A DNA stretch of 64,000 nucleotides from Akkermansiaceae bacterium UBA1315. GTDB lineage: Bacteria; Verrucomicrobiota; Verrucomicrobiia; Verrucomicrobiales; Akkermansiaceae. The position numbers and the translations under genes are program-made. The notes under the pieces are model-generated. The model was not told the DNA's origin and did not search any database. It saw only the letters and a list, made by a program, of their open reading frames with translations. Location: positions 24,489 to 88,488 of the forward strand of contig DBTN01000050.1 of NCBI GenBank assembly GCA_002307065.1, written 5' to 3'. Below are positions 15,290-24,646 of this stretch, in pieces; position 1 is the stretch's first letter; every line of letters begins with the position of its first letter.

Positions 15290-16992
15290 AACGCGGAACA
15301 GCCATTCTATTCTCGCTGATCGTCTGCGCGCTGTTCGCTGTGTTTTTTGCCTATCCTGCCGGGATGGTGGTGAAGCAGGCATTCGAAGGGACCCGACCGG
15401 ATGGTTCCACCTATTATACCTTTCAATTCGTCCGCACCGTTTTCGAAAATCCAATCTACCGCGAGGGTTTATGGAATGCCTTGCAGATGGGAATCGCCAG
15501 CACCCTTTTGACCTTAGCCATCGCGTTTCCGCTCGCCCTGCTCGGGCATCGTTACGATTTTTTCGGAAAAAAAGCGCTCGGCGTCCTGGTGCTCGCGCCG
15601 CTCATTTTACCGCCATTTGTGGGTGCCGTCGGCATCAAACAAATGCTCGGGGTGAACGGAGCGCTCAATGCCCTGCTGATCAAAACCGGTTGGATGGATG
15701 CCGCGCTGCCGATGGACTGGCTGGCGTCCGGCCGCTTCGGAGGCATCATCGTGATGAACGCGCTGCACCTTTACCCCATCCTCTACATGAATATCGCGGC
15801 GGCGCTTTCCAACCTCGATCCGGCGATGGAACAGGCTGCGGAAAATCTCGGCTGCCCGCCTTGGAAACGTTTCTTTCGGATCACGCTGCCCCTCGCCATG
15901 CCAGGCGTCTTCGCAGGTTCATCGCTTGTTTTCATCTGGGCATTTACCGAACTCGGCGTGCCCCTCGTCTTCGATTTCTCCCGGATCACACCGGTTCAGA
16001 TTTTTGACGGAATCAAGGGCCTCGATCAAAATCCTATCCCCTACGCGCTCACCGCGATTCTGCTGACCGGAGCGGCAACGGTTTTCGCCTTGTCCAAATT
16101 CGTCATGGGACGCGCTCCGCTGGGCACCACACCGCGGCCGAAAGGACGATCCACCTTCACCCGCCTGAGCGGCCTGAAGTCGGCGTTATGCTCGCTGGTT
16201 TTTCTCGCCGTCTTTCTCATCGCTTCGATTCCCCATCTGGGTGTCGTGTTGCTTTCCCTCACCGGGCGCTGGTATGGAACGATCCTTCCCGACGAATTCA
16301 CGCTCCGCCATTACAAGGAGGCTCTCGGAAACGGACTGGTCGTCCCATCGATTCAAAACAGCCTGCTTTACGCGGGATGCGCCACCTTGCTGGCTTTGAT
16401 CATCGGACTCGCAGTCGCATGGGTCGTGGTTCGATCCGACCTGAAATGGAGAAATCTGTTAGATCACATCGTCATGCTTCCGCTCGCCGTCCCCGGTTTG
16501 GTCATGGCCTTCGGATACCTCGCGCTTTCCCAGGAAGGAAAAGCGTTTCATTTCCTCATCGGGACCGGTGGCAGTCCGTTTCTTTTGTTGGTGATCGCTT
16601 ATGCCTTTCGGCGTTTGCCCTACATCGTCCGCTCCGCCATCGCCGGTTTGCAGCAAAGCAATCCCGCCCTTGAAGAAGCGGCGAAATCGCTCGGTGCGTC
16701 CCCCGCTCGCATGCTGCGAAAGATCGCCATCCCACTCATCGGTGCCAATCTCTTGGCCGGTTCGATCCTCGCCTTTGCGTTCGCGATGCTGGAAGTCAGC
16801 GACAGCCTGATTCTCGCTCAGCAGGCACAACATTATCCGATCACCAAAGCGATCTACACCCTGCTCAGCACCCTCGGAAACGGAACCGAACTAGCGGCGG
16901 CACTGGGAGTTTGGGCGATGGTTTTCCTTTCCGTCGCGATCATGGGAGCCGCGATTCTCGGCGGAAAACGCGGCGGACTTTTCCGCGTCTAG
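15286..16992 (+). CDS. ABC importer permease, fused double-domain (FbpB-like)
   Basis: This 568-residue membrane protein has about twelve hydrophobic helices in two homologous halves. Each half carries an EAA loop that contacts the ATPase: MEQAAENLGCPPWKRF in the first and LEEAAKSLGASPARML in the second. A fused double permease is typical of ferric-iron and thiamine importers. Its ATG overlaps the binding-protein stop as ATGA at 15286-15289; the upstream-extended frame is out-of-gene sequence. Confidence 0.92.
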   Translation: MKRGTAILFSLIVCALFAVFFAYPAGMVVKQAFEGTRPDGSTYYTFQFVRTVFENPIYREGLWNALQMGIASTLLTLAIAFPLALLGHRYDFFGKKALGVLVLAPLILPPFVGAVGIKQMLGVNGALNALLIKTGWMDAALPMDWLASGRFGGIIVMNALHLYPILYMNIAAALSNLDPAMEQAAENLGCPPWKRFFRITLPLAMPGVFAGSSLVFIWAFTELGVPLVFDFSRITPVQIFDGIKGLDQNPIPYALTAILLTGAATVFALSKFVMGRAPLGTTPRPKGRSTFTRLSGLKSALCSLVFLAVFLIASIPHLGVVLLSLTGRWYGTILPDEFTLRHYKEALGNGLVVPSIQNSLLYAGCATLLALIIGLAVAWVVVRSDLKWRNLLDHIVMLPLAVPGLVMAFGYLALSQEGKAFHFLIGTGGSPFLLLVIAYAFRRLPYIVRSAIAGLQQSNPALEEAAKSLGASPARMLRKIAIPLIGANLLAGSILAFAFAMLEVSDSLILAQQAQHYPITKAIYTLLSTLGNGTELAAALGVWAMVFLSVAIMGAAILGGKRGGLFRV

Positions 16993-17069
16993 GCCCACCA
17001 CACGGAGCCATCCCGCCCCAAGAAAAAACTCGCACTCTTCGATTCCTGTTCCAATCTCGAAGGAAATCC

Positions 17070-17852
17070 ATGAATCGTTCGTCCTTCCTTCGCGCCATGT
17101 CACTCGCCGCGTTTTCCCTACTGACCTGCTCCGGTGCCGCCACCGCCGCTGAAAAATCCGCCAACACCTGCTACGAGCTCCGCACTTATTTCGCTGCGGA
17201 AGGAAAGCTCGACGCCCTTCATGCTCGTTTTCGGGATCACACGATGAAGCTTTTCGAGAAACATGGAATGACCAATGTCGGTTATTGGGTGCCGCTTCAA
17301 AACACCGACAACCAACTGATCTATCTCCTTTCCTACCCCGACAAAACCGCACGTGAAACATCGTGGAAAGCCTTTCAGGAAGATCCCGAGTGGCAAACCG
17401 CCAAAACCGCGTCCGAAGCCAACGGCCCTCTCGTCGCGAAAATCGAAAACCGGTTCCTCACTCCCACCGATTTTTCCACCGTCACCCTCACGGAAAATGA
17501 AGCTCCTCACACTTTCGAACTCCGCACCTACACGACCGGTCCGGAAAATCTTCCACACCTTCTGAAACGTTTCCGCGATCACACCCTCCGCCTGTTCAGC
17601 AAACACGGCATGGAGCACTTTCACTATTTCACCCCTCTGACCGGTCAGACTGGCGCCGATCACACTCTCATTTATTTCCTCGCCCACGCTTCGCCGGAGG
17701 CCCAAGCGGCGTCTTTCCAAGCCTTCCGCGACGACCCGGAGTGGATCGCCGCCAAAGAAGCCTCCGAAAAACTCGCGGGCGGATCGCTCACCGTCCCCGA
17801 CGGCGTCCACTCGAAAATGTTGATCGCCACCGACTATTCGCCCGTCAAGTGA
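17070..17852 (+). CDS. Secreted protein with two NIPSNAP domains
   Basis: This 260-residue product has an N-terminal signal peptide (residues 1-28, ending near TAAEKSA). Two tandem ferredoxin-like NIPSNAP domains follow, each opening with a YELRTY or FELRTY strand and holding the repeated RFRDHTMKLFEKHGM/RFRDHTLRLFSKHGM helix. NIPSNAP proteins are small dimeric alpha/beta-barrel-type proteins without a settled bacterial function. The two halves are clearly a duplication. The extended frame starting at 16911 overlaps the permease gene and is not the gene start; the ATG at 17070 follows an AAGGAAA-type ribosome-binding site. Confidence 0.88.
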   Translation: MNRSSFLRAMSLAAFSLLTCSGAATAAEKSANTCYELRTYFAAEGKLDALHARFRDHTMKLFEKHGMTNVGYWVPLQNTDNQLIYLLSYPDKTARETSWKAFQEDPEWQTAKTASEANGPLVAKIENRFLTPTDFSTVTLTENEAPHTFELRTYTTGPENLPHLLKRFRDHTLRLFSKHGMEHFHYFTPLTGQTGADHTLIYFLAHASPEAQAASFQAFRDDPEWIAAKEASEKLAGGSLTVPDGVHSKMLIATDYSPVK

Positions 17853-18004
17853 TCAAACTGTCACATTTTTCGCGAATAATCGCATTTGCCAACGTCCGCT
17901 TTTCGAACGAGTTCTCGTCGGCGATTTTTTCGCATTGATTGTCCCACCGTCCCCCTTATTGGACGCCTGAGCGTATCGCCGTTCCTTCGGGAAACCCTGA
18001 CTGC

Positions 18005-18913
18005 ATGAAAATTCTGATCCTTTCCCGTAACCCCAAGCTTTACAGCACCCACGCCCTCGTCGCCGCCGCCGAAAAGCGCGGCCACGAAGTCCGTGTCGTC
18101 GACTACTTGCGGTGTTACATGAACATCACCTCGCGCAAACCGCGAATCTACGTCGACGGCGAAGAACTCATCGCCGACGCGGTGATCCCTCGAATCGCCG
18201 CACGTCACACGTTTTACGGAAATGCCGTCGTCCGGCAGTTCGAAATGATGGGGGTCTTCACGCTGAACGATTCCGTCGCGATCGCCCGCTCACGCGACAA
18301 ACTTCGATCGATGCAGATTCTCGCCCGAAAAGGCGTCGGTTTGCCGGTCACCGGTTTCGCCCACCACACCGATGCAACTCGTGAGCTGATCAAGATGTGC
18401 GGTGGCGCCCCGCTGGTCATCAAGCTCCTCGAAGGCACCCAAGGGGTCGGCGTCGTGCTCGCCGAGACGACCAATGCCGCCGAATCAGTCATCGAAGCAT
18501 TCAAAGATCTCAACGCGAACATTCTCGTCCAAGAATTCATCAAAGAAGCGGGCGGTGCCGATATCCGCTGCGTCGTGGTTGGCGGAAAAGTCGTCGCCTC
18601 AATGAAACGCCAAGCGGCCGAAGGCGAATTCCGCTCAAACCTCCATCGCGGCGGTTCTGCCGAAAAAGTGAAAATTTCTCCCGACGAACGCGCCGTCGCC
18701 ATCCTCGCCGCCAAAGCCATGGGCCTCAACGTCGCCGGCGTCGATCTGCTCCGCTCAAATCACGGACCGGTGGTGATGGAGGTGAATTCTTCGCCCGGCC
18801 TGGAAGGCATCGAGCAATCGTCGAAAAAAGACGTCGCCGGCGGCATCATCGAATTCATCGAAAAAGCCGCCGCCAAACCGCCGAAATCCGCGAAAGCCGG
18901 CACGGACAAATAA
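18005..18913 (+). CDS. rimK: RimK-type ATP-grasp ligase (ribosomal protein S6 glutamylation)
   Basis: This 302-residue protein is very close to the E. coli RimK length of 300. The N-terminal pre-ATP-grasp domain (MKILILSRNPKLYSTHALVAA) is followed by ATP-grasp motifs PLVIKLLEGTQGVGV, VQEFIKEAGGADIR, and VVMEVNSSPGLEGIE near the C-terminus, which supplies the metal-binding Glu and Asn. RimK adds glutamates to the C-terminus of ribosomal protein S6. The ATG at 18005 was chosen over 17939 because similarity begins there. It converges with hipA, 8 bases apart. Confidence 0.92.
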   Translation: MKILILSRNPKLYSTHALVAAAEKRGHEVRVVDYLRCYMNITSRKPRIYVDGEELIADAVIPRIAARHTFYGNAVVRQFEMMGVFTLNDSVAIARSRDKLRSMQILARKGVGLPVTGFAHHTDATRELIKMCGGAPLVIKLLEGTQGVGVVLAETTNAAESVIEAFKDLNANILVQEFIKEAGGADIRCVVVGGKVVASMKRQAAEGEFRSNLHRGGSAEKVKISPDERAVAILAAKAMGLNVAGVDLLRSNHGPVVMEVNSSPGLEGIEQSSKKDVAGGIIEFIEKAAAKPPKSAKAGTDK

Positions 18914-18921
18914 TCCGCCTC

Positions 18922-20142
18922 TCAGCGAAGATCCAACCGGTGCTGCTGCGCCACCATGCCGACAACCGGTTTGGGCAGATCACAGCTTTCCGCATGTTTG
19001 GTCCAGTCCGCGACGGCGTCCAAAACCTGATCGATCGTTTCTGCAACTTTCCGCACGCCCTGTTCTTCGCCAAGTTTCCTTAAATCTTTTCGCGAAATGC
19101 CCGCTGCTTTACCCAATACCCGAGCCGCTCGGAAACCGGATGCCAGAGGATAACTCGCCAAGGTCAGATCAAACGCGGGAGCCAGTCGCCACTGACCGGT
19201 TTCTTCCATCAGGAACGCGTGATTTCTGCCATGATCGTCATCGTTCGAAGCGACAATATGGAACACGGCACGGCGGAATATTTCTTCTACCGATCTCTGA
19301 TCTTCCGTCAGTACTCGGGCCAGATTCATCAGATCACCATAGTCCAAACCGTCCCGCAGCGGCGTATGAGTCAGCCCGGAGTACGAGTGCAAATGCAGCC
19401 GAAATCCTTCGCTCGACCGGTCAAAACGTCTGGTCAAAAAGTGGCACCCCCGTGCGGATTCCAGCAACCGCGTTTCTGGAACATCAATCCCCGCCGCCCG
19501 CGCCATTGCCGCATAAGCGCCTTCGATCCGACCTTCCTGTAAAACCGGTTCCACGTCGAATTTGATTAGCCAACTTCCAAAGCCAGCCGGTGCCGGATCG
19601 TCCAATCGAATCTCCGAAAAATCTTCCGAAATCGCCAACAACGCTTTCGGCTGGGCACCGCCCGGAGACATTCCCGATCGCAGCAATTCCGTCAGCACCG
19701 AACCGGTCTCGCCCCGCAACACCTCGCGCGCGGCTTCAACGAGCGAGTTCAATTCGGCGAACATCCCGTCATTAAAATCCGTGCCATCCAAATCCGGACG
19801 AAACGCCAACGCTCCCATTTTCCGCTCTCCCTGGCAAGCCAGTTTGCGCAAAGCCGTCACCCGATTCCACGGAATGCCCCGCTCCTCGAATTGCCGCCGC
19901 ATCAATCGCTCCCCCCACCAATCCGGCAGCGCATCTTGAAACAACCCGTGCAAACCTCCGAAGCCCGGTGTGGGTGAGCTGACTGCTCCAGTCGTTTCAT
20001 TGGGCAAATACAGCGGGGAAAGCTCTCGGTTTCCCGCACGCCAAACCGGGTCGTATTCAAAAAAAACCGTTCCCCGGGCATCTTGATAGAGCCGGCCGAT
20101 CCGCTCCTCCGTTCCACCGGTCCAGTAAACCTCAAGTTCCAT
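18922..20142 (-). CDS. hipA: HipA-family Ser/Thr kinase toxin
   Basis: Numbered from the ATG at 20142, this is a 406-residue product; an ATG seven codons upstream is also open. HipA-N features include LPDWWGERLMRR, followed by the kinase core: ATP-loop segment SGMSPGGAQPKALL, catalytic NDDDHGRN at residues 300-307 with the transition-state Asp and Asn, and the metal-binding FDLT that follows. HipA kinases phosphorylate glutamyl-tRNA synthetase in E. coli, causing dormancy; other family members have other targets. The gene overlaps its antitoxin by 11 bases and contains several ACCGGT copies, so it is not a recent arrival. Confidence 0.9.
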   Translation of the reverse strand: MELEVYWTGGTEERIGRLYQDARGTVFFEYDPVWRAGNRELSPLYLPNETTGAVSSPTPGFGGLHGLFQDALPDWWGERLMRRQFEERGIPWNRVTALRKLACQGERKMGALAFRPDLDGTDFNDGMFAELNSLVEAAREVLRGETGSVLTELLRSGMSPGGAQPKALLAISEDFSEIRLDDPAPAGFGSWLIKFDVEPVLQEGRIEGAYAAMARAAGIDVPETRLLESARGCHFLTRRFDRSSEGFRLHLHSYSGLTHTPLRDGLDYGDLMNLARVLTEDQRSVEEIFRRAVFHIVASNDDDHGRNHAFLMEETGQWRLAPAFDLTLASYPLASGFRAARVLGKAAGISRKDLRKLGEEQGVRKVAETIDQVLDAVADWTKHAESCDLPKPVVGMVAQQHRLDLR

Positions 20143-20461
20143 CGCTTGCTCCTTTCTTGCCACGGCGCGGCGCTCGCTGGCGCTCTGAACGTTTCAGCGC
20201 TTCAATCGAATCCGCAGGTTGAGCGAACAAATTCCGAATTTCCCCGTCGATTCCGAGGGCGATGGCGACCCGAATCAGGCGCTGAAAGGATCCCTGCCCC
20301 TTCGCTTCCAGCAATTTCAAGGTGGAGACGGCCAGCCCCGACCGCTCGGCCAATTCGTCCTGCGTCCAGCCTTTCGCAAGACGAAAGGTTTTAAGACGCT
20401 GACCGATTTGTTCAGACAGCAACGTCGGGTTCCGCTGTCTAAGAGCTGATATTTTGTCCAC
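20132..20461 (-). CDS. hipB: HipB-like XRE-family antitoxin
   Basis: This 109-residue protein has an XRE helix-turn-helix around residues 18-70 (IGQRLKTFRLAKGWTQDELAERSGLAVSTLKLLEAKG). Its C-terminal tail is rich in Arg and Lys (QRAPRRGKKGA). It precedes and overlaps hipA, the standard antitoxin-toxin order, and would bind its own promoter and HipA. Two CCACAT steps at about 20458-20480, just upstream of its ATG, are possible half-operators, but this is weak. Confidence 0.88.
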   Translation of the reverse strand: MDKISALRQRNPTLLSEQIGQRLKTFRLAKGWTQDELAERSGLAVSTLKLLEAKGQGSFQRLIRVAIALGIDGEIRNLFAQPADSIEALKRSERQRAPRRGKKGASDGT

Positions 20462-20699
20462 ATCGAAAAATTAGCCACATAAAGACCATATTTCAACGTT
20501 TATCTTACGAACCAATGATAAGCGATCAGTCCAACGATTCCACATCTCGGCCGCTTCCCGATCCCATCTCGAAGTCCCGAGGCGGGAGCTTCCCACGAAC
20601 CACCGGCACACCTCACCACCTACCTACCTCGTAAGGCAGGCAAACGAGCTGAATAAGGCAACCGGTCGGCAGGTCCTGAACGCCTCTGGAAATTTGGGT

Positions 20700-21410
20700 T
20701 TACCCTTGCGTTTGAAGGCGGCCGAGGACTTCCTCGTACGCTTCCATCACGCCGCCGAGATCGCGACGAAACCGGTCTTTGTCCATTTTTTCACCGGTTT
20801 TCAGATCCCACAAACGGCAGCCGTCCGGGCTGATTTCGTCGGCTAAGACGATCACCGATGGATCGGAAAGCAGGCGGCCGAACTCCAATTTGAAGTCGAC
20901 CAGTTTGAGGCCGGATTTGGCGAAGAAATCGATCAAGATCGAGTTCACCTTGAGGGCTGCGGTTCGGAGAAACGCGAGATCCTCAGGCGTCGCGAGTTTC
21001 ATTTCCCGGATGTAATCGTCATTGATCAACGGATCACCGAGCTCATCGCTCTTGTAGGAAAATTCGATGATGGGCTGCGAAAATTGGATTCCTTCAGCCA
21101 TACCGGTCCGCTTGCAAAAGCTGCCCGCCGAAACGTTCCGAATGATGACTTCCACCATAAGGATTTCGACTTTTTTGACCTCAACATTCGTTTCGTCGAT
21201 CTGGCGGACGAAGTGGGTGGGAACTCCAGCGCCCTCCAAAAAGCCGTAGATCAGGGTGCTGATCGCATTGTTGAGTTTCCCTTTATTTTCGAAACTCGCC
21301 TTCTTTTCGCCGTTAAACGCCGTTGCGTCATTCTTAAATTCCATCCGCAGCGTGTGCGGATTTTCCGTGGCCCAAAGACGCTTGGCCTTGCCTTCATAAA
21401 GCGGTTCCAT
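20700..21410 (-). CDS. purC: Phosphoribosylaminoimidazole-succinocarboxamide synthase
   Basis: This 236-residue cytoplasmic enzyme catalyses the ATP-dependent joining of CAIR with aspartate to give SAICAR in purine synthesis. It shows the typical N-terminus YEGKAKRLWATENPHTLRMEFKNDATAF, the conserved VEVIIRNVSAGSFCKR segment, LVDFKLEFGR, and DEISPDGCRLWD. Length matches the bacterial family (about 237). It lies 72 bases downstream of the SNF2 gene on the same strand. The 20462-20699 gap towards hipB holds no gene and no clear terminator. Confidence 0.97.
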   Translation of the reverse strand: MEPLYEGKAKRLWATENPHTLRMEFKNDATAFNGEKKASFENKGKLNNAISTLIYGFLEGAGVPTHFVRQIDETNVEVKKVEILMVEVIIRNVSAGSFCKRTGMAEGIQFSQPIIEFSYKSDELGDPLINDDYIREMKLATPEDLAFLRTAALKVNSILIDFFAKSGLKLVDFKLEFGRLLSDPSVIVLADEISPDGCRLWDLKTGEKMDKDRFRRDLGGVMEAYEEVLGRLQTQG

Positions 21411-21482
21411 CGCAAAGTCGTAGAATCCATGACGGCTCCGGTCAAGAGCGCTGAAACCGGAAACGAAAAAGATTCGAATCGG

Positions 21483-24400
21483 CTATTCGGTGATCACCTT
21501 CATCATCTCCTCAACGCTCCACCCCGCCGCATCTCCCGAACCGGTTTCGTCGATCATCGAGGCGACCTCCTTTTTCTTCGCCTGCAATCGGACGACCTTT
21601 TCCTCAACCGTCCCCCGGGTCAACAATCGGTAAACGGTCACCGGTCGTGTTTGCCCGATCCGGTGCGCCCGATCCGTCGCTTGAGCTTCCGCAGCAGGGT
21701 TCCACCACGGGTCGAAATGCACCACGGTATCTGCCTGCGTAAGGTTCAGTCCATAGCCACCTGCCTTTAAACTGATCAGAAAAATGGGAGGCCCATCGGT
21801 CGTCTGGAACTGATCCACCAGTGCTTGGCGATTTCTCGTCTGCCCATCCAGCCGCAAACTGCGCCAGCCGCGCGCAACAATACATTCCTCGATTTCCCGT
21901 AATTGTGTCTGGAATTGGCTAAAGATGAGCATTTTATGATTACCCGAAACCGCCTCCTCGATCAACTCCAACAATCGCTCCAACTTGGCTGATCGTTTGG
22001 TGACGGAAAGTTGCTTAAATCGATCATTCTTAAGCAAAGCGAGATCACAACAGGTCTGCCGCAAGCGCAACAAAGTGGTCAGCATTTGCATTCTCGCCGC
22101 ACCGGTTTGCTTGGAGTCCTGAATCACCTCCACCCGCTTTCGTCCTTCCGCGAGAAGCTCACGATAAACTCCCTGCTGCTCCGAACTCAGATCACAATAT
22201 TCATCAATAAAGATCTTCGACGGCAACTCGGGAGCGACCTGCTCTTTCGTCCGACGCAGCATAAACGGCGAGGTCTTTAACCGGAGGCGATCCAGCAACG
22301 CCGCCGCTCCCGCCCCCGACCCGAGAGGCTGCTCATACCGATCCCGAAACTCTTCCCGAGAACCCAACCATCCCGGCTGAATGAATCGGAAAATCGACCA
22401 CAAATCGCGAACACCGTTTTCCACCGGTGTCCCGGTCAGCGCGATCCGATGATCCGCCCGCAGCTTGCACACCGCCTTGGCGTGATCTGTATCCGGATTC
22501 CGCATCAAACTCGCCTCATCCACCACCACCGCATGATACGATTGTTTCAAATGCCAAGCGAGATCGCGCGAAAGGGTTCCAAAACTCGTCAGCAGAATAT
22601 CGCCCGGCTGAACTTTTCCTCTCTCCGATTCGCGCGAGGCTCCGTGAAAAATCCGGACCGTTTGACCCGGCGCAAATTTTTCAAACTCCGCTTTCCAATT
22701 GCCCAGCAAAGAAGCCGTGGCGATCACCAGCACCGGCTTGGGCTGATCCGAAATTTGATTCAGACTATCGATACAGGTGATCGTTTGGAGCGTCTTACCC
22801 AACCCCATATCATCCGCCAAAAGCGCTCCTCCATAGTGTTTCAAGCGATCGATCAACCACGCAACTCCTTGTTTTTGATAAGGACGTAAAGTGGCGCGAA
22901 CTGTTTCAGGAACCTCAAATGTTAACTTTTCTAACTCATTTGATTCAGAAGACTTATCGAGTTTTTTACGAAGTTCTTGAATCAACTCAGCATCTCTTGC
23001 TTTTGCAATAAAATGCCCGTTTTCCTGCCGCAGATCCATCTCTTCAAACAGCGGATCAATCAGTTCTGCAATCTCATCCGAAAGAACGACCTTGCGACCT
23101 TTCGAAGTTCTGCCTCCGCTGCCTGCTCGCAGCAGTTGTCGAATCTCAGCCGCCCCAATGATGGAGCCTTCGTTCGTTTTAAATGATAAGTTAAAGCTCA
23201 ACCAATCTTCTCCAGAGTCGTGAATTTCGATCTGAGGAGAAACAAAAGCCACCTGTTTGAGGGTTGCGGAGAATTTTTGACCTTCATGGACCTTCCAGTT
23301 TTTCCTCAAACCGGGAAGCGCATGGTTGAGAAAATGAGTCACTTCCGCCTCACCCCGCAACAGCCATTTGCCCTGCGTTAAATCGACAGATTGAAACGAA
23401 AGATCCAGCAGGCGACCCGCGGCCTGATTTTCCAGAGCAGTGTTTCGAACCAAACATCGATCGCCTTCGAGCCGAGGAAGCGAAACCACATTTCCCTGTG
23501 CCAGCGCCGCCAACGGCGAACCCTCGTATTTGATTCTGAGAGTCGCTTCGAGTTGCTGAAGGATGCCATCCAGCGCCAAATCAATCTCACCAGCCGCCGG
23601 GATAAAATGCAGCCGGTCTAGCCACTCCTCGGAAGGAAACTCCAGCCATTCCTGCCAGATCTCCATGCGATCGAGAAAACGTTCCACTGGAATTTCAGCC
23701 GAGCGATTCTGAAGCAACGCACCCCAAGCTCTGCTTAAATCATCCGGCAGATTCCCCTTTCCGATTTTACCCAGCCCCGCCTCGGTGATACGCCACCAAC
23801 TTTCGCCAAGGGCGAAAACCGGTTGCAGCGTGTCCGGGACGAGTTGCACGCGATCGCCCATTCTCGGGATCGCCGCCAATCGCAATCGCCCGTTCGCCTG
23901 AACTTCGAGCGTCTGTTTGTCTTTCCCGACGAAAAGCCGAGGGTGATCCGCGATCGATTCGAGAAATGAGTCGGCGCGCTTTTCGTCCAGATGGATGCTG
24001 ACCGAATCTTTGACAGGTTGCCCCACCGACGTCAGCCAAGCGGTCAATCGCTCATCCGCCACCGTGATTTCCTGTGCAGGAAGCCGAAGCAATGTTGCCG
24101 CGATTTTTCCACGAAGCAGTGCGTCGGACCAATTGCCGGGAAAGGCCACTTCCCAAGCGGAGGGCACATCCGGGGCCACAACCGGTTTGCGAGGTCCGGG
24201 AGAAAGGACCGGTTTCGGATCGGCCGCCGGTCGCAAGGCCGCCAAACCGGTCGCCACGGCGTGAGCGCATACCTGACCGGTCGACTGATTCGCTGGACAC
24301 GAACACCGCGTTTCCAAATCGGTCGGTGAGTTAACTTTAACGCTCACTTTAAACGTCCGACTACCAGCCTTCACCGAACCTTGCCAACCTGATGCACCGG

Positions 24401-24503
24401 ATTTCACCATCGCGACCGCCCCCTGATCGAACAGCGCCTTCCCTTCTTTAAAGGCCTGCCAGGAAGCGGCGTTTCGCAGGGTTGTTTCGGTCCATCCGGT
24501 CAT
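21483..24503 (-). CDS. SWIM-SNF2 family helicase
   Basis: This 1006-residue protein is read from the ATG at 24503; the frame stays open to 25031 but the extra part is shadow sequence of parA. An N-terminal SWIM zinc finger (C67, C69, C79, H81) comes first. A large middle region follows, then the SNF2 ATPase: Walker A DDMGLGKT with GG-ALLAD before it, DEAS box in VVVDEASLMRN, and the C-terminal motor with LDGQTRNRQ, SLKAGGYGLNLTQAD and the arginine-finger region DRAHRIGQT. Such proteins translocate on duplex DNA and remodel protein-DNA complexes; SWIM-SNF2 versions are common in PVC bacteria. The gene is divergent from parA. Confidence 0.93.
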   Translation of the reverse strand: MTGWTETTLRNAASWQAFKEGKALFDQGAVAMVKSGASGWQGSVKAGSRTFKVSVKVNSPTDLETRCSCPANQSTGQVCAHAVATGLAALRPAADPKPVLSPGPRKPVVAPDVPSAWEVAFPGNWSDALLRGKIAATLLRLPAQEITVADERLTAWLTSVGQPVKDSVSIHLDEKRADSFLESIADHPRLFVGKDKQTLEVQANGRLRLAAIPRMGDRVQLVPDTLQPVFALGESWWRITEAGLGKIGKGNLPDDLSRAWGALLQNRSAEIPVERFLDRMEIWQEWLEFPSEEWLDRLHFIPAAGEIDLALDGILQQLEATLRIKYEGSPLAALAQGNVVSLPRLEGDRCLVRNTALENQAAGRLLDLSFQSVDLTQGKWLLRGEAEVTHFLNHALPGLRKNWKVHEGQKFSATLKQVAFVSPQIEIHDSGEDWLSFNLSFKTNEGSIIGAAEIRQLLRAGSGGRTSKGRKVVLSDEIAELIDPLFEEMDLRQENGHFIAKARDAELIQELRKKLDKSSESNELEKLTFEVPETVRATLRPYQKQGVAWLIDRLKHYGGALLADDMGLGKTLQTITCIDSLNQISDQPKPVLVIATASLLGNWKAEFEKFAPGQTVRIFHGASRESERGKVQPGDILLTSFGTLSRDLAWHLKQSYHAVVVDEASLMRNPDTDHAKAVCKLRADHRIALTGTPVENGVRDLWSIFRFIQPGWLGSREEFRDRYEQPLGSGAGAAALLDRLRLKTSPFMLRRTKEQVAPELPSKIFIDEYCDLSSEQQGVYRELLAEGRKRVEVIQDSKQTGAARMQMLTTLLRLRQTCCDLALLKNDRFKQLSVTKRSAKLERLLELIEEAVSGNHKMLIFSQFQTQLREIEECIVARGWRSLRLDGQTRNRQALVDQFQTTDGPPIFLISLKAGGYGLNLTQADTVVHFDPWWNPAAEAQATDRAHRIGQTRPVTVYRLLTRGTVEEKVVRLQAKKKEVASMIDETGSGDAAGWSVEEMMKVITE

Positions 24504-24646
24504 GCCCGGTCCATGTGACCCCGGTTTGAGGAAAACGCAACCATGCGATGAACGGAATCGATTTTCGCCGATGCTGCGGTTTTGATTGCATGCGTGCCAG
24601 CCACTCGGAAGACTGCGGAATCGGTTCCACTTACCGGTCGCGCTGT

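Noticed and set aside
20462..20699. Gap between hipB and purC, considered for a small RNA
   Set aside because: No clear promoter, stem-loop with T-run or conserved motif was visible.
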